A DNA stretch of 64,000 nucleotides from Desulfonema magnum (GTDB taxonomy: Bacteria; Desulfobacterota; Desulfobacteria; Desulfobacterales; 4be13), in contig NZ_CP061800.1 in NCBI RefSeq assembly GCF_017377395.1, positions 248,001 to 312,000 of the forward strand, read 5' to 3'. The notes below the pieces were generated by a model. The model was not told the DNA's origin. It saw only the letters and a list, made by a program, of their open reading frames with translations, and made no database searches. Shown piece after piece: positions 18,356 through 26,964 of this stretch. The first letter of the stretch is position 1. Each line of letters opens with the position of its first letter. The translations under genes and the position numbers were made by a program.

Positions 18356-19597
18356 ATGGATTCTGCATTAATTCCCAAGGGAGTCAGACGCTGCTCCATA
18401 GGGCAATTTGCCCTGTTTGTCGGTGTGGTCGGTGTTGTCCTGCTGTGGGGCGTTTTTGCCATGCTGCTTTGCTGGATAAAGGGCCTTAATCAGACCAACA
18501 TGAATGACTACTACGGGTTTGCATTATGGATATGGGCGGACCTTGCGGTGATTGCGCTGGGCGGGGGTGCGTTCTTTACCGGCTTTCTAAGATATATCAT
18601 TGGGAAGGATGAGTTGAAAAACATCATCAACTATGCGGTGCTGATCGGCTTTATCTGCTACAGTTCGGCATTGCTGATTCTTGCCATTGATATCGGACAG
18701 CCGTTAAGGGGATGGTTTATTTTCTGGCATGCAAATGTTCATTCCATGCTTACTGAGGTGGCATTCTGTCTTTCCTGTTACTTTGGTGTGCTGACCATTG
18801 AGTATCTGCCCCTTATTCTTGAAAACCGCCAGTTGGATAAGGTTCCGTTTTTTCATAACCTGAGTCACAACCTGCATGAAGTCATGGCTGTTTTTGCAGC
18901 GACCGGCGCATTTCTGTCCTTTTTCCATCAGGGATCTCTGGGTGGTGTCGCAGGTGTCCTTTTCGGGCGTCCGTTTGCCTACAGGGAAGGGATTTTTATA
19001 TGGCCCTGGACATTCTTTCTTTTCACATGGTCAGCAGCGGCCTGTGGCCCGTGCTTTACGATCATGATCACCCGACTGACTGAAAAAATTACCAGAAAAA
19101 CACTGGTTAAACAGAATGTGGTTGAGCTTCTCGCGAAGATTTCAGGGTGGATGCTCTTAACCTACACGATTGCCAAAATTATTGATACATGGTACTGGGC
19201 CGCAGTGTCAGCCCCTGCCGGCGGTTTCTGGCTCATGGATTTTTATTCCAACAATCCGTTGTACGGGCCGTGGATACTGATTACCGAAGTTCTGATTTGC
19301 GGTGCGCTTCCTGCGTGTATTCTTATCACCAAGAGCGGACGTAAAAATCCTTTTACGCTTATGATAGCTGCTGTTCTGGCGGTCATAGGGGTTTCCCTGA
19401 ATCGCTGGGTAATGGTTCTGCAAGTCATGGCTGTGCCGGTAATGTCATTTGATAAATGGGTGATGTATTCCCCCAGTTGGCAGGAGGTTGCCACAACCAT
19501 TCTTCCGGTTGCCTATGGCGTTATCCTGATCGCCATTTCACACCGTTATCTGCCGATATTTCCGCAGGAACGGGAGTTAAATCCAATTGAGAATTGA
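18356..19597 (+). CDS. qrcD: QrcD, NrfD-family quinone-binding membrane subunit
   Basis: 413-residue NrfD/PsrC-type integral membrane protein, with about ten helices beginning IGQFALFVGVVGVVLLWGVF (about 15). It is the menaquinone site of Qrc and completes the periplasmic electron path QrcA-B-C-D. Conserved stretches include YYGFALWIWADLAVIALGGG and HNLHEVMAVFAATGAFLSFF. The last residues PIEN and the TGA stop are encoded by the first units of a GAATTGA heptamer repeat, so the natural C-terminus has been replaced or trimmed by the repeat. Confidence 0.92.
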   Translation: MDSALIPKGVRRCSIGQFALFVGVVGVVLLWGVFAMLLCWIKGLNQTNMNDYYGFALWIWADLAVIALGGGAFFTGFLRYIIGKDELKNIINYAVLIGFICYSSALLILAIDIGQPLRGWFIFWHANVHSMLTEVAFCLSCYFGVLTIEYLPLILENRQLDKVPFFHNLSHNLHEVMAVFAATGAFLSFFHQGSLGGVAGVLFGRPFAYREGIFIWPWTFFLFTWSAAACGPCFTIMITRLTEKITRKTLVKQNVVELLAKISGWMLLTYTIAKIIDTWYWAAVSAPAGGFWLMDFYSNNPLYGPWILITEVLICGALPACILITKSGRKNPFTLMIAAVLAVIGVSLNRWVMVLQVMAVPVMSFDKWVMYSPSWQEVATTILPVAYGVILIAISHRYLPIFPQERELNPIEN

Positions 19598-19640
19598 GAA
19601 TTGAGAATTGAGAATTGAAAATTGAGAATTGAGAATTGAA
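19585..19640 (+). repeat. GAATTGA heptamer tandem repeat at the qrcD 3' end
   Basis: About seven units of GAATTGA, with one GAAAATT variant. The first units overlap the qrcD coding region and supply its stop codon. Confidence 0.85.
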
Positions 19641-19706
19641 AAAAAATTGATGGGTTGCTTCATCTTAGTTGTTCAATTCTCAATGTTCAATTCCAAGGAG
19701 GATACT

Positions 19707-19868
19707 ATGTTTCCGTTTATATTTGAGTGGATGTGGGATATGTCACATGTCGTTTTCATGGGCGGTCTTTGGTACGCACTGACGATCATAGGACTCGGGA
19801 TGACATACTGCATTCTGAAAGCTGCTGTTGATACTGCTCAGGGTAAAGGCAGCCATCACCACGAATAG
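19707..19868 (+). CDS. small membrane protein of the qrc operon
   Basis: 53-residue protein with one central helix (WYALTIIGLGMTYCILKAAV, about 22-41) and a His-rich tail ending GSHHHE. The ATG at 19707 follows AAGGAGGATACT, an excellent ribosome binding site, so I prefer it over a longer frame from 19629 that begins in repeat-derived sequence. Small single-helix proteins of this kind sit at the end of respiratory-complex operons; a role as an accessory Qrc subunit is inference. It is followed by a terminator. Confidence 0.7.
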   Translation: MFPFIFEWMWDMSHVVFMGGLWYALTIIGLGMTYCILKAAVDTAQGKGSHHHE

Positions 19869-19898
19869 CATCAGGGAATTAAAAAAGAATTAAAATAA

Positions 19899-19939
19899 AA
19901 AACGCTTGCTCCGTTATACGGGGGAAGCGTTTTTTTTTT
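19899..19939 (+). terminator. Rho-independent terminator of the qrc operon
   Basis: AAAACGCTT and AAGCGTTTT form a stem around a 14-base loop, followed by a run of T. Confidence 0.85.
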
Positions 19940-19989
19940 CAGAAAAAATCCCGTCAATTTTCCGAATTTCCTGGAGACGGCATATTTGT

Positions 19990-20109
19990 AGTACACCACT
20001 TTTTAAGTCCGTACCCCCTTTCTGCTCCCGCCGGATTGGTAAATCCGGCGGCTCGGATTTGTCAGTCCGAGCCGAGCAAGGGGGGGACGGACTTAAAAAG
20101 TGGTGTACT
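19990..20109. mobile_element. 120-bp palindrome folding as a three-way junction
   Basis: Outer arms AGTACACCACTTTTTAAGTC (19990) and GACTTAAAAAGTGGTGTACT (20109) enclose two side-by-side hairpins: CGCCGGATT-loop-AATCCGGCG and GCTCGGA-loop-TCCGAGC. The layout is a long stem with two inner stems. The sequence GAACACCACTTTTTTTAAA at about 21644 looks like a decayed copy of one end. Confidence 0.65.
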
Positions 20110-20190
20110 CATGAAAAAGCCGGGTTTTTCGCCCTCGCTCATAAAAATATTTTCAGATAAAAAACCCGGCTTTTCAACATTTATTGCTGA
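20110..20190. repeat. palindromic repeat, AAACCCGG core
   Basis: AAAAAGCCGGGTTTTTCG faces AAAAAACCCGGCTTTT around a CATAAAAATATTTTCAG centre. Further members lie at 28946, 35174, 42678 and 62501 (the last interrupted). Non-coding, dispersed. Confidence 0.7.
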
Positions 20191-20220
20191 AATCGTTCGG
20201 ATCACAAAGCACATGATTTT

Positions 20221-20943
20221 ATGATAAAACATAATAAAATAATTTGCTATTTTCTCTTATCATTTTGTATGAACATATCTTTGGCAGATGACATCAGAAA
20301 CAGAGATTATGTTGTATTGCTTCACGGACTGGGAAGAACATCCAACTCATTTGATAAAATGAAAAATTATTTGGAAAGTAAGGGATATGATGTTCTGAAC
20401 ATTGATTATCCGTCGAGAAAATATAATATCCAGACATTAAGTGATAACTATGTAAAACAGGCCATTGAAAATCATTGTTCGGATAAAAAAAGGAAAATAC
20501 ATTTTGTGACCCATTCCATGGGCGGGATTATTCTGAGATATTATCTGAAAAAACATAAACCTGAAAATATCGGAAGAGCCGTCATGTTATCCCCGCCAAA
20601 CCAGGGAAGTGAAGTTGTTGATGCTTTAAAAAACAGTTCTGCTGTAAAAAAAATATTCGGTCCCGCTTTTTTACAACTCAGCACAGATTCATCCAGTTTT
20701 GTAAATCAGCTGGGCAGGGCCAATTTTGAAGTGGGCATTATAACAGGAAACAAATCCGTCAATTGGATCAATTCATTGATAATACCCGGAGAAGACGATG
20801 GAAAAGTATCTGTTAATCGGTCTCAGTTAGAAAATATGAAAGATTTTCTTGTCGTGAAAAGGACGCATCCCTTTATAATGAAAGCCAATGAAGTCATGAA
20901 AGCCGCAGCTTGTTTTTTAGAAACAGGGAAGTTTGATAAATGA
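20221..20943 (+). CDS. Exported alpha/beta hydrolase, lipase-like
   Basis: 240 residues with an N-terminal signal peptide (about 1-22, FLLSFCMNISLA), then an alpha/beta-hydrolase core: oxyanion segment VVLLHGLGRTS (31-41), nucleophile elbow THSMGG with Ser99, a likely acid at Asp192/Asp193 in PGEDDGKVS, and His216 in KRTHPFI. The arrangement fits small PGAP1/LipA-type esterases acting on lipids in the periplasm or outside. It overlaps the following pseudopilin gene by ATGA, suggesting cotranscription, and type II secretion systems commonly export lipases. Substrate unknown. Confidence 0.78.
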   Translation: MIKHNKIICYFLLSFCMNISLADDIRNRDYVVLLHGLGRTSNSFDKMKNYLESKGYDVLNIDYPSRKYNIQTLSDNYVKQAIENHCSDKKRKIHFVTHSMGGIILRYYLKKHKPENIGRAVMLSPPNQGSEVVDALKNSSAVKKIFGPAFLQLSTDSSSFVNQLGRANFEVGIITGNKSVNWINSLIIPGEDDGKVSVNRSQLENMKDFLVVKRTHPFIMKANEVMKAAACFLETGKFDK

Positions 20944-21482
20944 AAACAGAGGGTGGGAAAATGGGCCGTAAGGGAATAGTATCTTCAAATTTCAAGTTTC
21001 AAGTTTCAAATTTCAAGTTTCAAGTTTCAAGTTTCAAGTTTCAAGTTTCAAGTTTCAAGTTTCAAGTTTCCAAAGGCTTTACGCTCATTGAAACCCTTGT
21101 TGCAATGATGATTCTGTCCATTTCCCTGGTGATAATTCTTCAATTATTTTCCGGGGGGTTAAGGTCGGGCAAGCTGTCGGAAAATTATACCCGTGCCATA
21201 TTTCATGCAAGAGAAAAGATGGAAGAAACATTGCTTGCCAAAGCATTGGAAGATGAGGTGACTGAGGGAAATTTTGAGGATGGGTTCAAATGGAAATCAG
21301 AAATCGTTTATCTTGCGCCTGAAGAGAAGGACGGGGAGAAAAAAAAAGAACCTGTGGATATGTTTAATATAACCATAGAAATAAGCTGGAATGAGGGAAG
21401 GAATAAAAAGCATTTTCAAATAAGTACCTTAAAAATTGCAAAAAAGTTAACATCTGAAGATGACAGGAATATTTCCCTGTAA
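20940..21482 (+). CDS. Prepilin-type pseudopilin (GspI-like) with repeat-encoded leader
   Basis: 180 residues. The type IV prepilin signature KGFTLIETLVAMMILSISLV begins at Lys45; cleavage would fall between Gly46 and Phe47, and the following helix plus GGLRSGKLSENYTRAIFHAR fit minor pseudopilins of type II secretion. The leader is abnormally long: residues 15-44 are encoded by TTTCAAG heptamers and read as repeated SxFKFQV units. No start codon lies between the repeat and the cleavage site. ATG 20940 overlaps the lipase stop; ATG 20961 behind GAGGGTGGGAAA is an equally good start. No other pilus genes are adjacent. Confidence 0.72.
   Translation: MKTEGGKMGRKGIVSSNFKFQVSNFKFQVSSFKFQVSSFKFQVSKGFTLIETLVAMMILSISLVIILQLFSGGLRSGKLSENYTRAIFHAREKMEETLLAKALEDEVTEGNFEDGFKWKSEIVYLAPEEKDGEKKKEPVDMFNITIEISWNEGRNKKHFQISTLKIAKKLTSEDDRNISL
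20985..21071 (+). repeat. TTTCAAG heptamer tract inside a coding region
   Basis: About twelve units of TTTCAAG or TTTCAAA run in the orientation that lacks stop codons in the gene's direction, unlike the tracts at gene 3' ends. Confidence 0.85.
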
Positions 21483-21483
21483 A

Positions 21484-21560
21484 CTCGATGATCAGGTTTT
21501 CTGACCTGGTTCGGACAAAAACCCGGGTCAGACCAGAAAGCTTGATTATCGGGTGTAAAG
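21484..21560. repeat. palindromic element, GATGATCAGGTTTT-type ends
   Basis: ACTCGATGATCAGGTTTTCTG faces CTTGATTATCGGGT around inverted arms GACCTGGTTCGGAC and GTCAGACC. Short member of the GATCATC family, right after the pseudopilin stop. Confidence 0.55.
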
Positions 21561-21663
21561 AAACACGGTCGTGTTCCAAAACCGGAGCTAAAATTTACAA
21601 CCCTTTGAATCAATTTGGCAAATATCGGATCAGGTACAGTTTTAGAACACCACTTTTTTTAAA

Positions 21664-21813
21664 ACTCGATGATCAAGTTTTTTTCTGTCATTCCTGCAAA
21701 AGCCGGAACCCACTGCTCCCGGAATCGCGGCAGCTGCCAAAAACAGATTCCTGCTTTCGCAGGAATGACAAATTGTCCGGCCGGACCGGATCAAAAAATT
21801 TGATCATCGAATA
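21664..21813. repeat. palindromic element, GATGATCAAGTTTTT-type ends
   Basis: CTCGATGATCAAGTTTTTTT (21664) and AATTTGATCATCGA (21812) are inverted ends; inner arms TGTCATTCCTGCAAAAGC and GCTTTCGCAGGAATGACA pair. The same inner and outer sequence recurs at 54620-54662. Confidence 0.7.
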
Positions 21814-21820
21814 AAGGAAC

Positions 21821-21921
21821 TCGAAATAAATAACATACCCAATACAAAAACGTAGGGTGGGCGGAGCGAAGCGCAACCCACCCTACACCGGGTATTTTAT
21901 TTTTGGGGAAATCCCTAAAAG
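21821..21921. mobile_element. palindromic element, AAATAAATAACATACCC ends with GTAGGGTGGG hairpin
   Basis: Ends AAATAAATAACATACCC and GGGTATTTTATTTTTGGGGA are inverted copies, with the outer words GGAAC and TCCCTAA. The core GTAGGGTGGGCGGAGCG folds on CGCAACCCACCCTAC. Relatives at 37027-37104 (same core) and 59377-59460 (different core) share the ends. Confidence 0.7.
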
Positions 21922-21986
21922 GAACTGAAAATAGCATGAAGGGATCTGCGCCCAATTTAACTATGAAAGGTTAATCATAAAAAAAT

Positions 21987-23330
21987 ATGGACAAAAAATT
22001 ATTCCCCAAACATTGGCTGACCCATATTCAGGGAAAACTGATTCTGATACTGATTTTGACAGTTACGGTCATATTCTCATTTTTTGCTGTTTTCTACTAT
22101 TTCAAAACCAAATCCGACATGAACACGGAATTGTATAAGCTGGCAGATTTTTTTGCTAAAAATTTATCAGAAAGTATAAAAGAGCCTTTATGGAATGAGG
22201 ATGACGTAACTGTTGAGAAAATTATAAATTCCGCAATGCTTGAAAAACAGATTGTTTCGATTCTTATAATGTATGAAAATGACATCTCTTATGGTAAAAT
22301 AAGAGATGACAGTTGGAATATTATCAAAGCTCATAAAAAAATTTCCAAAAATTATTATATGCGAAGTGAAAATATTTCAAAGGGCGATAACAAAATAGGT
22401 AGCGTCGAAGTTTATCTGACTTCCGAATTTATTCAGAAAAAACTTAATGATTCAATAATCAGTATGTTTGTATCATTTTTAATTTTAATCAGTTCATTAT
22501 GTCTGATCTTTTTTTTCAGCATCAGGAAATGGGTGGTTTTTCCTGTGAGCTATGTTATCAGAGGCGTGGAGAAGGGGACAGAACAAATATTTTTTTCTTC
22601 CGGCCAGGTCGCATCCGCCAGCCAGTCTCTGGCTGAGGGAACTTCCGAGCAGGCCGCTTCAAGTCAGGAAATATCTTCATCTCTGGAAGAAGTGTCTTCC
22701 ATGATAAGACAAAATGCGGACAGCGCAGGTCAGGCAAACAACTTTATAACAGATGCCGGACAGATTATTCAAAACGCCAGCAATTCAGTGAACAAACTGA
22801 CAAATTCGATGGAAGAAATCATCAGCACGAGCAGGGAAACATCAGGGCTGATAAAAGTGATTGATGAAATTGCTTTCCAGACAAATCTTCTGGCACTGAA
22901 TGCTTCTATTGAAGCAGCCAGAGCAGGGGAAGCCGGCGGCGGATTTGCAATCGTCGCGGATGAGGTAAAAAATCTGGCAATGAGATCTGCTCAGGCAGCC
23001 GGCGATACATCCGACCTGATTGAAGAATCATTGAAAAAGATACAAATTGGCGGACAAACAGCGTCAGAAACTCATAAAATTTTTGGTGAAGTTGTCGGCT
23101 ATGCTGAACGTGTAAGAAAACTGATAACTGAAATCGCCAAAACATCTGATGAACAGGCGATCAGAATTGAGCAGTTGAATGATGCAGTTACAGAAACAGA
23201 CAAGGTAACTCAGAACAATGCAGCGAACGCGGAGGAGACAGCTTCTGCTTCCGAAGAAATGAAGATGCAGGTGAACAAAATAAGAATGCTTGTCAATAAA
23301 CTGACAATTCTGATAGGTAAAAAAGCATAA
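21987..23330 (+). CDS. Methyl-accepting chemotaxis protein
   Basis: 447-residue transmembrane chemoreceptor. Helix 1 about 18-38 ([20 protein letters not shown]), a periplasmic sensor domain to about 157, helix 2 about 158-180 ([20 protein letters not shown]), a short linker rather than a clear HAMP domain, then the coiled-coil signalling domain. The kinase-control tip [20 protein letters not shown] (about 291-310) and [19 protein letters not shown] are standard. It would control a CheA/CheW complex; none is in this window. Ligand unknown. The stop is followed after 3 bases by an ATTGATA heptamer tract. Confidence 0.92.
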   Translation: MDKKLFPKHWLTHIQGKLILILILTVTVIFSFFAVFYYFKTKSDMNTELYKLADFFAKNLSESIKEPLWNEDDVTVEKIINSAMLEKQIVSILIMYENDISYGKIRDDSWNIIKAHKKISKNYYMRSENISKGDNKIGSVEVYLTSEFIQKKLNDSIISMFVSFLILISSLCLIFFFSIRKWVVFPVSYVIRGVEKGTEQIFFSSGQVASASQSLAEGTSEQAASSQEISSSLEEVSSMIRQNADSAGQANNFITDAGQIIQNASNSVNKLTNSMEEIISTSRETSGLIKVIDEIAFQTNLLALNASIEAARAGEAGGGFAIVADEVKNLAMRSAQAAGDTSDLIEESLKKIQIGGQTASETHKIFGEVVGYAERVRKLITEIAKTSDEQAIRIEQLNDAVTETDKVTQNNAANAEETASASEEMKMQVNKIRMLVNKLTILIGKKA

Positions 23331-23442
23331 ATTGATAATTGATAATTGATAATTGATAATTGATAATTGATAATTGATAATTGATGATTGATAATTGATA
23401 ATTGATAATTGATAATTGATGATTGATAATTGATAATTGATA
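23331..23442 (+). repeat. ATTGATA heptamer tandem repeat
   Basis: About fifteen units of AATTGAT with two GATGATTG variants, starting at the chemoreceptor stop. In the gene's direction the tract contains TGA and TAA in all frames. Confidence 0.9.
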
Positions 23443-23524
23443 ATTATTTTTTCCGGTATTTCTATCCGGACACTTAAATTCGTCCGAAACGGATGTGTCT
23501 GTTACCACAGAGAAATATTTCAGA

Positions 23525-23677
23525 TAAGTACCTAACCATAACTTTCCGATATTCGAACAGAAAAGAAACCCGGCTTTTTTTCCGGACAGAAGACTCCCCT
23601 CGCCGCAAAAAGCCGGGTTTCTCCCCCCCTTCGCCGTGTCTGTCCCGCTACAGCCCGAAAACTTTTCGATCTACTGA
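23525..23677. mobile_element. chimeric palindromic element
   Basis: The left end TAAGTACCTAACCATAAC matches the TA-type family (50211, 62547) while the right end AACTTTTCGATCTACTGA matches the 3-bp-duplication family (10407, 51451). The shared core is GAAACCCGGCTTTTT...AAAAAGCCGGGTTTC. This looks like a recombinant joined through the common core. Confidence 0.6.
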
Positions 23678-23756
23678 GTATAAAAATGTCCGCCTCTGCC
23701 CGAGTCCCATAGGGACGACATATTTACAGGATATGCCGTCCCTACGGGACTTTTCA

Positions 23757-23795
23757 GTTTCAAGTTTCGAGTTTCAAGTTTCGAATTTCAAGTTC
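23757..23795 (-). repeat. GAAACTT heptamer tract at glycosyltransferase 3' end
   Basis: Units read GAAACTTGAAACTCG on the minus strand; they encode the last residues and stop of the glycosyltransferase gene at 23760-24524. Confidence 0.75.
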
Positions 23796-24524
23796 TCGGA
23801 GTTTAGCATATTTCATAAAAGAGCCCTGGGCATTCATCATGGAAATCATGAAACCGTCAAAGCCTTCTGATATTCCCAATTCAAGGAAGTACGAGCGAAC
23901 AAACATCCAGAGGCCGTGTGAAAAAGGGGTCCACCATCCTGCACGTCTGCCATCCTGAAGCATTTCCTCGGCCGCCAGCGTGGAATAAATCTGCATCTTA
24001 TGGATCAGATCCGCATAATTTCGAAAACTGTAATGTTCAAGAACTATATCCAGTTCTTTGACATCTCCGTCAGCAATCCAGCTTTCATGCACGAGATGGT
24101 CATTAAATCTGCCCTGACGACGGTCAACCAGCCTCAGTACCCGATTCGGCCACCATCCGCAGCAACGTATCCAGCGATCATGGAAAAAGCTTTTTCTGAG
24201 AAAGCTGTAAGCCACATAAGATGGCTCTCCGAGTATTTTTTTAATCTCGTCTGCGGTTTCTTTGGGAACCCGTTCATCAGCATCCAAGATTAAAACCCAG
24301 TCATTCTGGCAATGGTCAACTGCATATTGCTTCTGACGGGCATAGCCCAGCCACGGTTGAAAAAGAACATTGCATCCGAAGGACCCGGCAATATCAACAG
24401 TATCATCCTGGCTGCCAGAATCAACAACCAGTACTTCATCAGCAAAAAAGAGGCTTTCAAGGCAACGGGGAAGCCGATCTTCTTCATCCTGTGCAACAAT
24501 GGCAACTGAGAGTTTCGTATTCAT
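23760..24524 (-). CDS. Glycosyltransferase family 2, LPS core type (WaaE-like)
   Basis: 254 residues, GT-A fold. N-terminal LSVAIVAQDEEDRLPRCLES, the nucleotide-sugar DSGSQDDT segment (about 36-43) and the metal-binding ILDADERVP (about 79-87) place it in the WaaE/KdtX-like GT2 branch that adds sugars to the LPS inner core. The family-typical GWWPNRVLRLVDRRQGRF and HESW follow. Cytoplasmic or membrane-associated. Its C-terminal tail (after residue about 242, KLRELEIRNLKLET) is encoded by GAAACTT-type repeats, so the native end has been replaced. Same strand as the ligase gene upstream. Confidence 0.85.
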   Translation of the reverse strand: MNTKLSVAIVAQDEEDRLPRCLESLFFADEVLVVDSGSQDDTVDIAGSFGCNVLFQPWLGYARQKQYAVDHCQNDWVLILDADERVPKETADEIKKILGEPSYVAYSFLRKSFFHDRWIRCCGWWPNRVLRLVDRRQGRFNDHLVHESWIADGDVKELDIVLEHYSFRNYADLIHKMQIYSTLAAEEMLQDGRRAGWWTPFSHGLWMFVRSYFLELGISEGFDGFMISMMNAQGSFMKYAKLRELEIRNLKLET

Positions 24525-24557
24525 TATGATTGTTCCGGTCTTAATATGTACAGCTTA

Positions 24558-24632
24558 TAATGCCACGAAGGCACCAAGACACGAAGTTCCACGAAGGTTC
24601 TTTGTGTCCCTTTGTGTCTTTGTGGCTTTGAT
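24558..24632. repeat. CACGAAG-type dispersed repeat
   Basis: CACGAAGGCACCAAGACACG followed by CCTTTGTGTCTTTGTGGC; inverse copies of the same words fill 30118-30290. Sits between two LPS genes. Confidence 0.55.
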
Positions 24633-24707
24633 CCGCCATGCTTCCAAAAGTACAAGGAAAAAGGATAAGAACGGGAAGGCAAATTTTCCCTTTCTTATCC
24701 TTTGATT

Positions 24708-25973
24708 TTAAATCATTTTTGACATCCAAGATTTACTGAACTTTGGAAACCCCTGCTGAAGCCCCGCTGAAACCGCCAGAAGGAACGCCATCCTCGCATC
24801 CAGAATCTGGGCATTAAACAATCCGCTCACAAGGATGACATAAGCGGCTGACAGCACAAAATTTCCCGGCAACGTATGACGCTGTTCCCGGGCATTTTTT
24901 ATTATTTCCAGGAAAAGCCAGAAAAAGGCAAAAATTCCGATAATCCCGTAGCTTACTGCCATATACAGCAAATCATTATGCGGATGGGCCATCAGCGGAT
25001 ATTCAGGTTTTCCTCTGTCCCTGAGAACGGTCTGATAACCGCCGGTTCCCACGCCCACAAAAGGATGGTCCAAAAAGATGTGAACCGCACCGTGCCACAT
25101 ATAAAATCTGTCCTGATGCTCGGTGTATTCTCTGCCCCAGGCTGAATCCGAATCCGCATTCAAATGATAATTCAGTTGGTCCACCGAAAGCGCCACACGG
25201 TTTCTGACAATGGGAGAAAGAAACATCATTCCCACGAGCAAGACACAGATCATTAAAATTTTTAATAAGTTAAACTGATTAAAAATATTACGGACCATCA
25301 GCGGAGACAGTAGCAAAAATGTCAGATATCCGGTTCTGCCGTTCAGAATAACCAGATGAAAAAAATAAAATGCCATGAGTAAGGCAAGGTAAAACCGGGT
25401 CTTTTTTTTCTCTGAGTTCCTGAAGCAGAAAGAAACAGTGAGAATTCCCAGCACCAGGTATGCGGACAATGTGCTGTATCCCCGGCCCAGCCCGCTATAC
25501 CATCCCTGTCCTTTGGGAAGAAGAACGCCCATAAGCTGAAGTCCTCCCACAAAGGCGTTCACCGCCAGTCCCGCAAGAAAACCATGGATAAATCTGTGAG
25601 GCAAATAGATTTCAAAAGGAATTGAGGCAATGACCAGACAATACACCCAATAATGAGTTTTTGCAGCGTAGCCAATCCCCATACCTGCCGGGTCAGGTGT
25701 GTATAAAAACCCGATCCAAGGCAATATCATGAGAAACAGAATCGGCCAACACCAGGTATTTTTACAAATATGTTTTAACTGAACAGCCTTGCCTGAAAAA
25801 ATCCAAATCAGTGCTGCCAGTGATCCGAATATAATTGGCGGTGTCGTACCCAGCGGCATTCCGAAAAAAGCTGCGACAAAAGTATAAAAAAGAAGTTTGT
25901 CAGTTGTAATATTCTTGCTGTCGCGCCAGTCACTATCCTTTGCTCTCGGAGGAATTTTTGATTTGCTGATCAT
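24708..25973 (-). CDS. waaL: O-antigen ligase family protein
   Basis: 421-residue polytopic membrane protein of the Wzy_C/O-antigen ligase superfamily. Multiple helices flank a large periplasmic loop, and the family-typical PHNDLLYMAVSYGIIG motif (about 332-347) follows HPFVGVGTGGYQTVLRD. It would join polysaccharide to lipid A-core on the periplasmic face. Its position inside an LPS core cluster favours ligase over polymerase, though the fold alone does not separate them. The first codons overlap the YrbL-like gene by 41 bases, an unusually long overlap that implies coupled translation. Confidence 0.8.
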   Translation of the reverse strand: MISKSKIPPRAKDSDWRDSKNITTDKLLFYTFVAAFFGMPLGTTPPIIFGSLAALIWIFSGKAVQLKHICKNTWCWPILFLMILPWIGFLYTPDPAGMGIGYAAKTHYWVYCLVIASIPFEIYLPHRFIHGFLAGLAVNAFVGGLQLMGVLLPKGQGWYSGLGRGYSTLSAYLVLGILTVSFCFRNSEKKKTRFYLALLMAFYFFHLVILNGRTGYLTFLLLSPLMVRNIFNQFNLLKILMICVLLVGMMFLSPIVRNRVALSVDQLNYHLNADSDSAWGREYTEHQDRFYMWHGAVHIFLDHPFVGVGTGGYQTVLRDRGKPEYPLMAHPHNDLLYMAVSYGIIGIFAFFWLFLEIIKNAREQRHTLPGNFVLSAAYVILVSGLFNAQILDARMAFLLAVSAGLQQGFPKFSKSWMSKMI

Positions 25974-26529
25974 TTGAATATATTTTTTTCTCGAAACGGG
26001 ACCATCTTCTTAACACTTTATTTTTGAAAAAATAATTAAAATAATCAAATGCGTTTATAAAAACAACATCCCCCAGAGCATCTATTAAAACTAATTCGGA
26101 TTCAGATTTATTAATCCTGCGTAAAAGCAAATTATCCGGAGATATATCATAATTGAACATCACTCTCTCATTTATAAAATAGTTCTTTAATGTTTCAAGT
26201 TCCTTACGATAAAAATCAAGCCCGTTTTTTTTTATGTAAAAAGAAAAATTTTCAGAAATTTCTCCGTTAAAATCCCGAATCAGTTCAACAACAAATCCGT
26301 CTCCCTTATTTGTGGATACTTCTCCATAAAATTTTGGGATATGATTCCAATTCATTTTTTTTCTTTTTCGCAATTGTTTGTAATATGAAATCTCACGTTT
26401 TGTTTGTATTTCAGGGGCCAATGAACTAATTTTAATGATCTTGCCGGAGTCGTCAGGGTGAATATAACACTCTCGCTCGATACCTTTGCCAATTGGCGGA
26501 GTTTTAATAATAATCATAAGTTTTGACAT
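25933..26529 (-). CDS. YrbL-type kinase-fold protein
   Basis: 198 residues matching the YrbL (PhoP-regulated) family, which has a protein-kinase-like fold related to lipopolysaccharide core kinases. Visible: IGKGIERECYIHPDDSGKII with the small N-lobe strand (12-31), HIPKFYGEV, FVVELIRDF, the MFNYDISPDNLLLRR segment (about 139-153; catalytic-loop-like, D then N), and VLIDALGDV as the DFG-equivalent (about 163). Located between glycosyltransferase and ligase genes, so phosphorylation of LPS core sugar is plausible; this is inference. Confidence 0.75.
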   Translation of the reverse strand: MSKLMIIIKTPPIGKGIERECYIHPDDSGKIIKISSLAPEIQTKREISYYKQLRKRKKMNWNHIPKFYGEVSTNKGDGFVVELIRDFNGEISENFSFYIKKNGLDFYRKELETLKNYFINERVMFNYDISPDNLLLRRINKSESELVLIDALGDVVFINAFDYFNYFFKNKVLRRWSRFEKKIYSNDQQIKNSSESKG

Positions 26530-26745
26530 CTGATATCACGAACACCTGAACATGGTTTTTTATGAATAAATATTATCTCGACAGGCATAAGTTTTTATAA
26601 CATATTGAAATCACCGACACCCAAAAGACGAACATGGAATGTTCGGAGACAATGACTTCGGACGGCGACTGACAACTGACGGCTGACAACTGACGAGATA
26701 TTATGTGATTAGGCCAAAGCCTGACGAACTATGTCAGGAGGTCTG
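26530..26745. other. intergenic with CTGACAACTGACGG repeat
   Basis: No coding signal. At 26659-26698 short repeated words CTGACAACTGACGG occur. This is the only simple-repeat tract here without stop codons in the direction of the upstream minus-strand genes. Confidence 0.35.
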
Positions 26746-26964
26746 CTAAAACATTTCCAGTGTCAGTTTATATTTTTCAAACTTTCGAATATGCTCCTTC
26801 TTATTTTTAAGGAAAGGTAATGTTAATGACAATGTGAAAACTCTCCAATAAGCCTGAATTCGCTTGAGTCTCCTTATCGTCCTGACGGTTTTGCCACAAT
26901 AATGCTTATTGTAAAAATTAAGCTCTCCTTTGAATTTCCACTGAAATAAAAATAAAAATATACT
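26746..26964 (-). pseudogene. C-terminal remnant of a glycosyltransferase family 2 protein
   Basis: Immediately after the stop of the family 4 glycosyltransferase gene (26965), and in the same frame, 72 open codons follow: they include FKGELNFYNKHYCGKTVRTI and LKRIQAYWRVFTLSLTLPFL and end LTLEMF. Stretches like ELxFYRKHYG followed by a basic amphipathic helix are typical of the last 70 residues of GT2 rhamnosyltransferase-like enzymes. There is no start codon until the penultimate residue, so it cannot be made alone. It is most likely the residue of a deleted gene. Confidence 0.5.
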
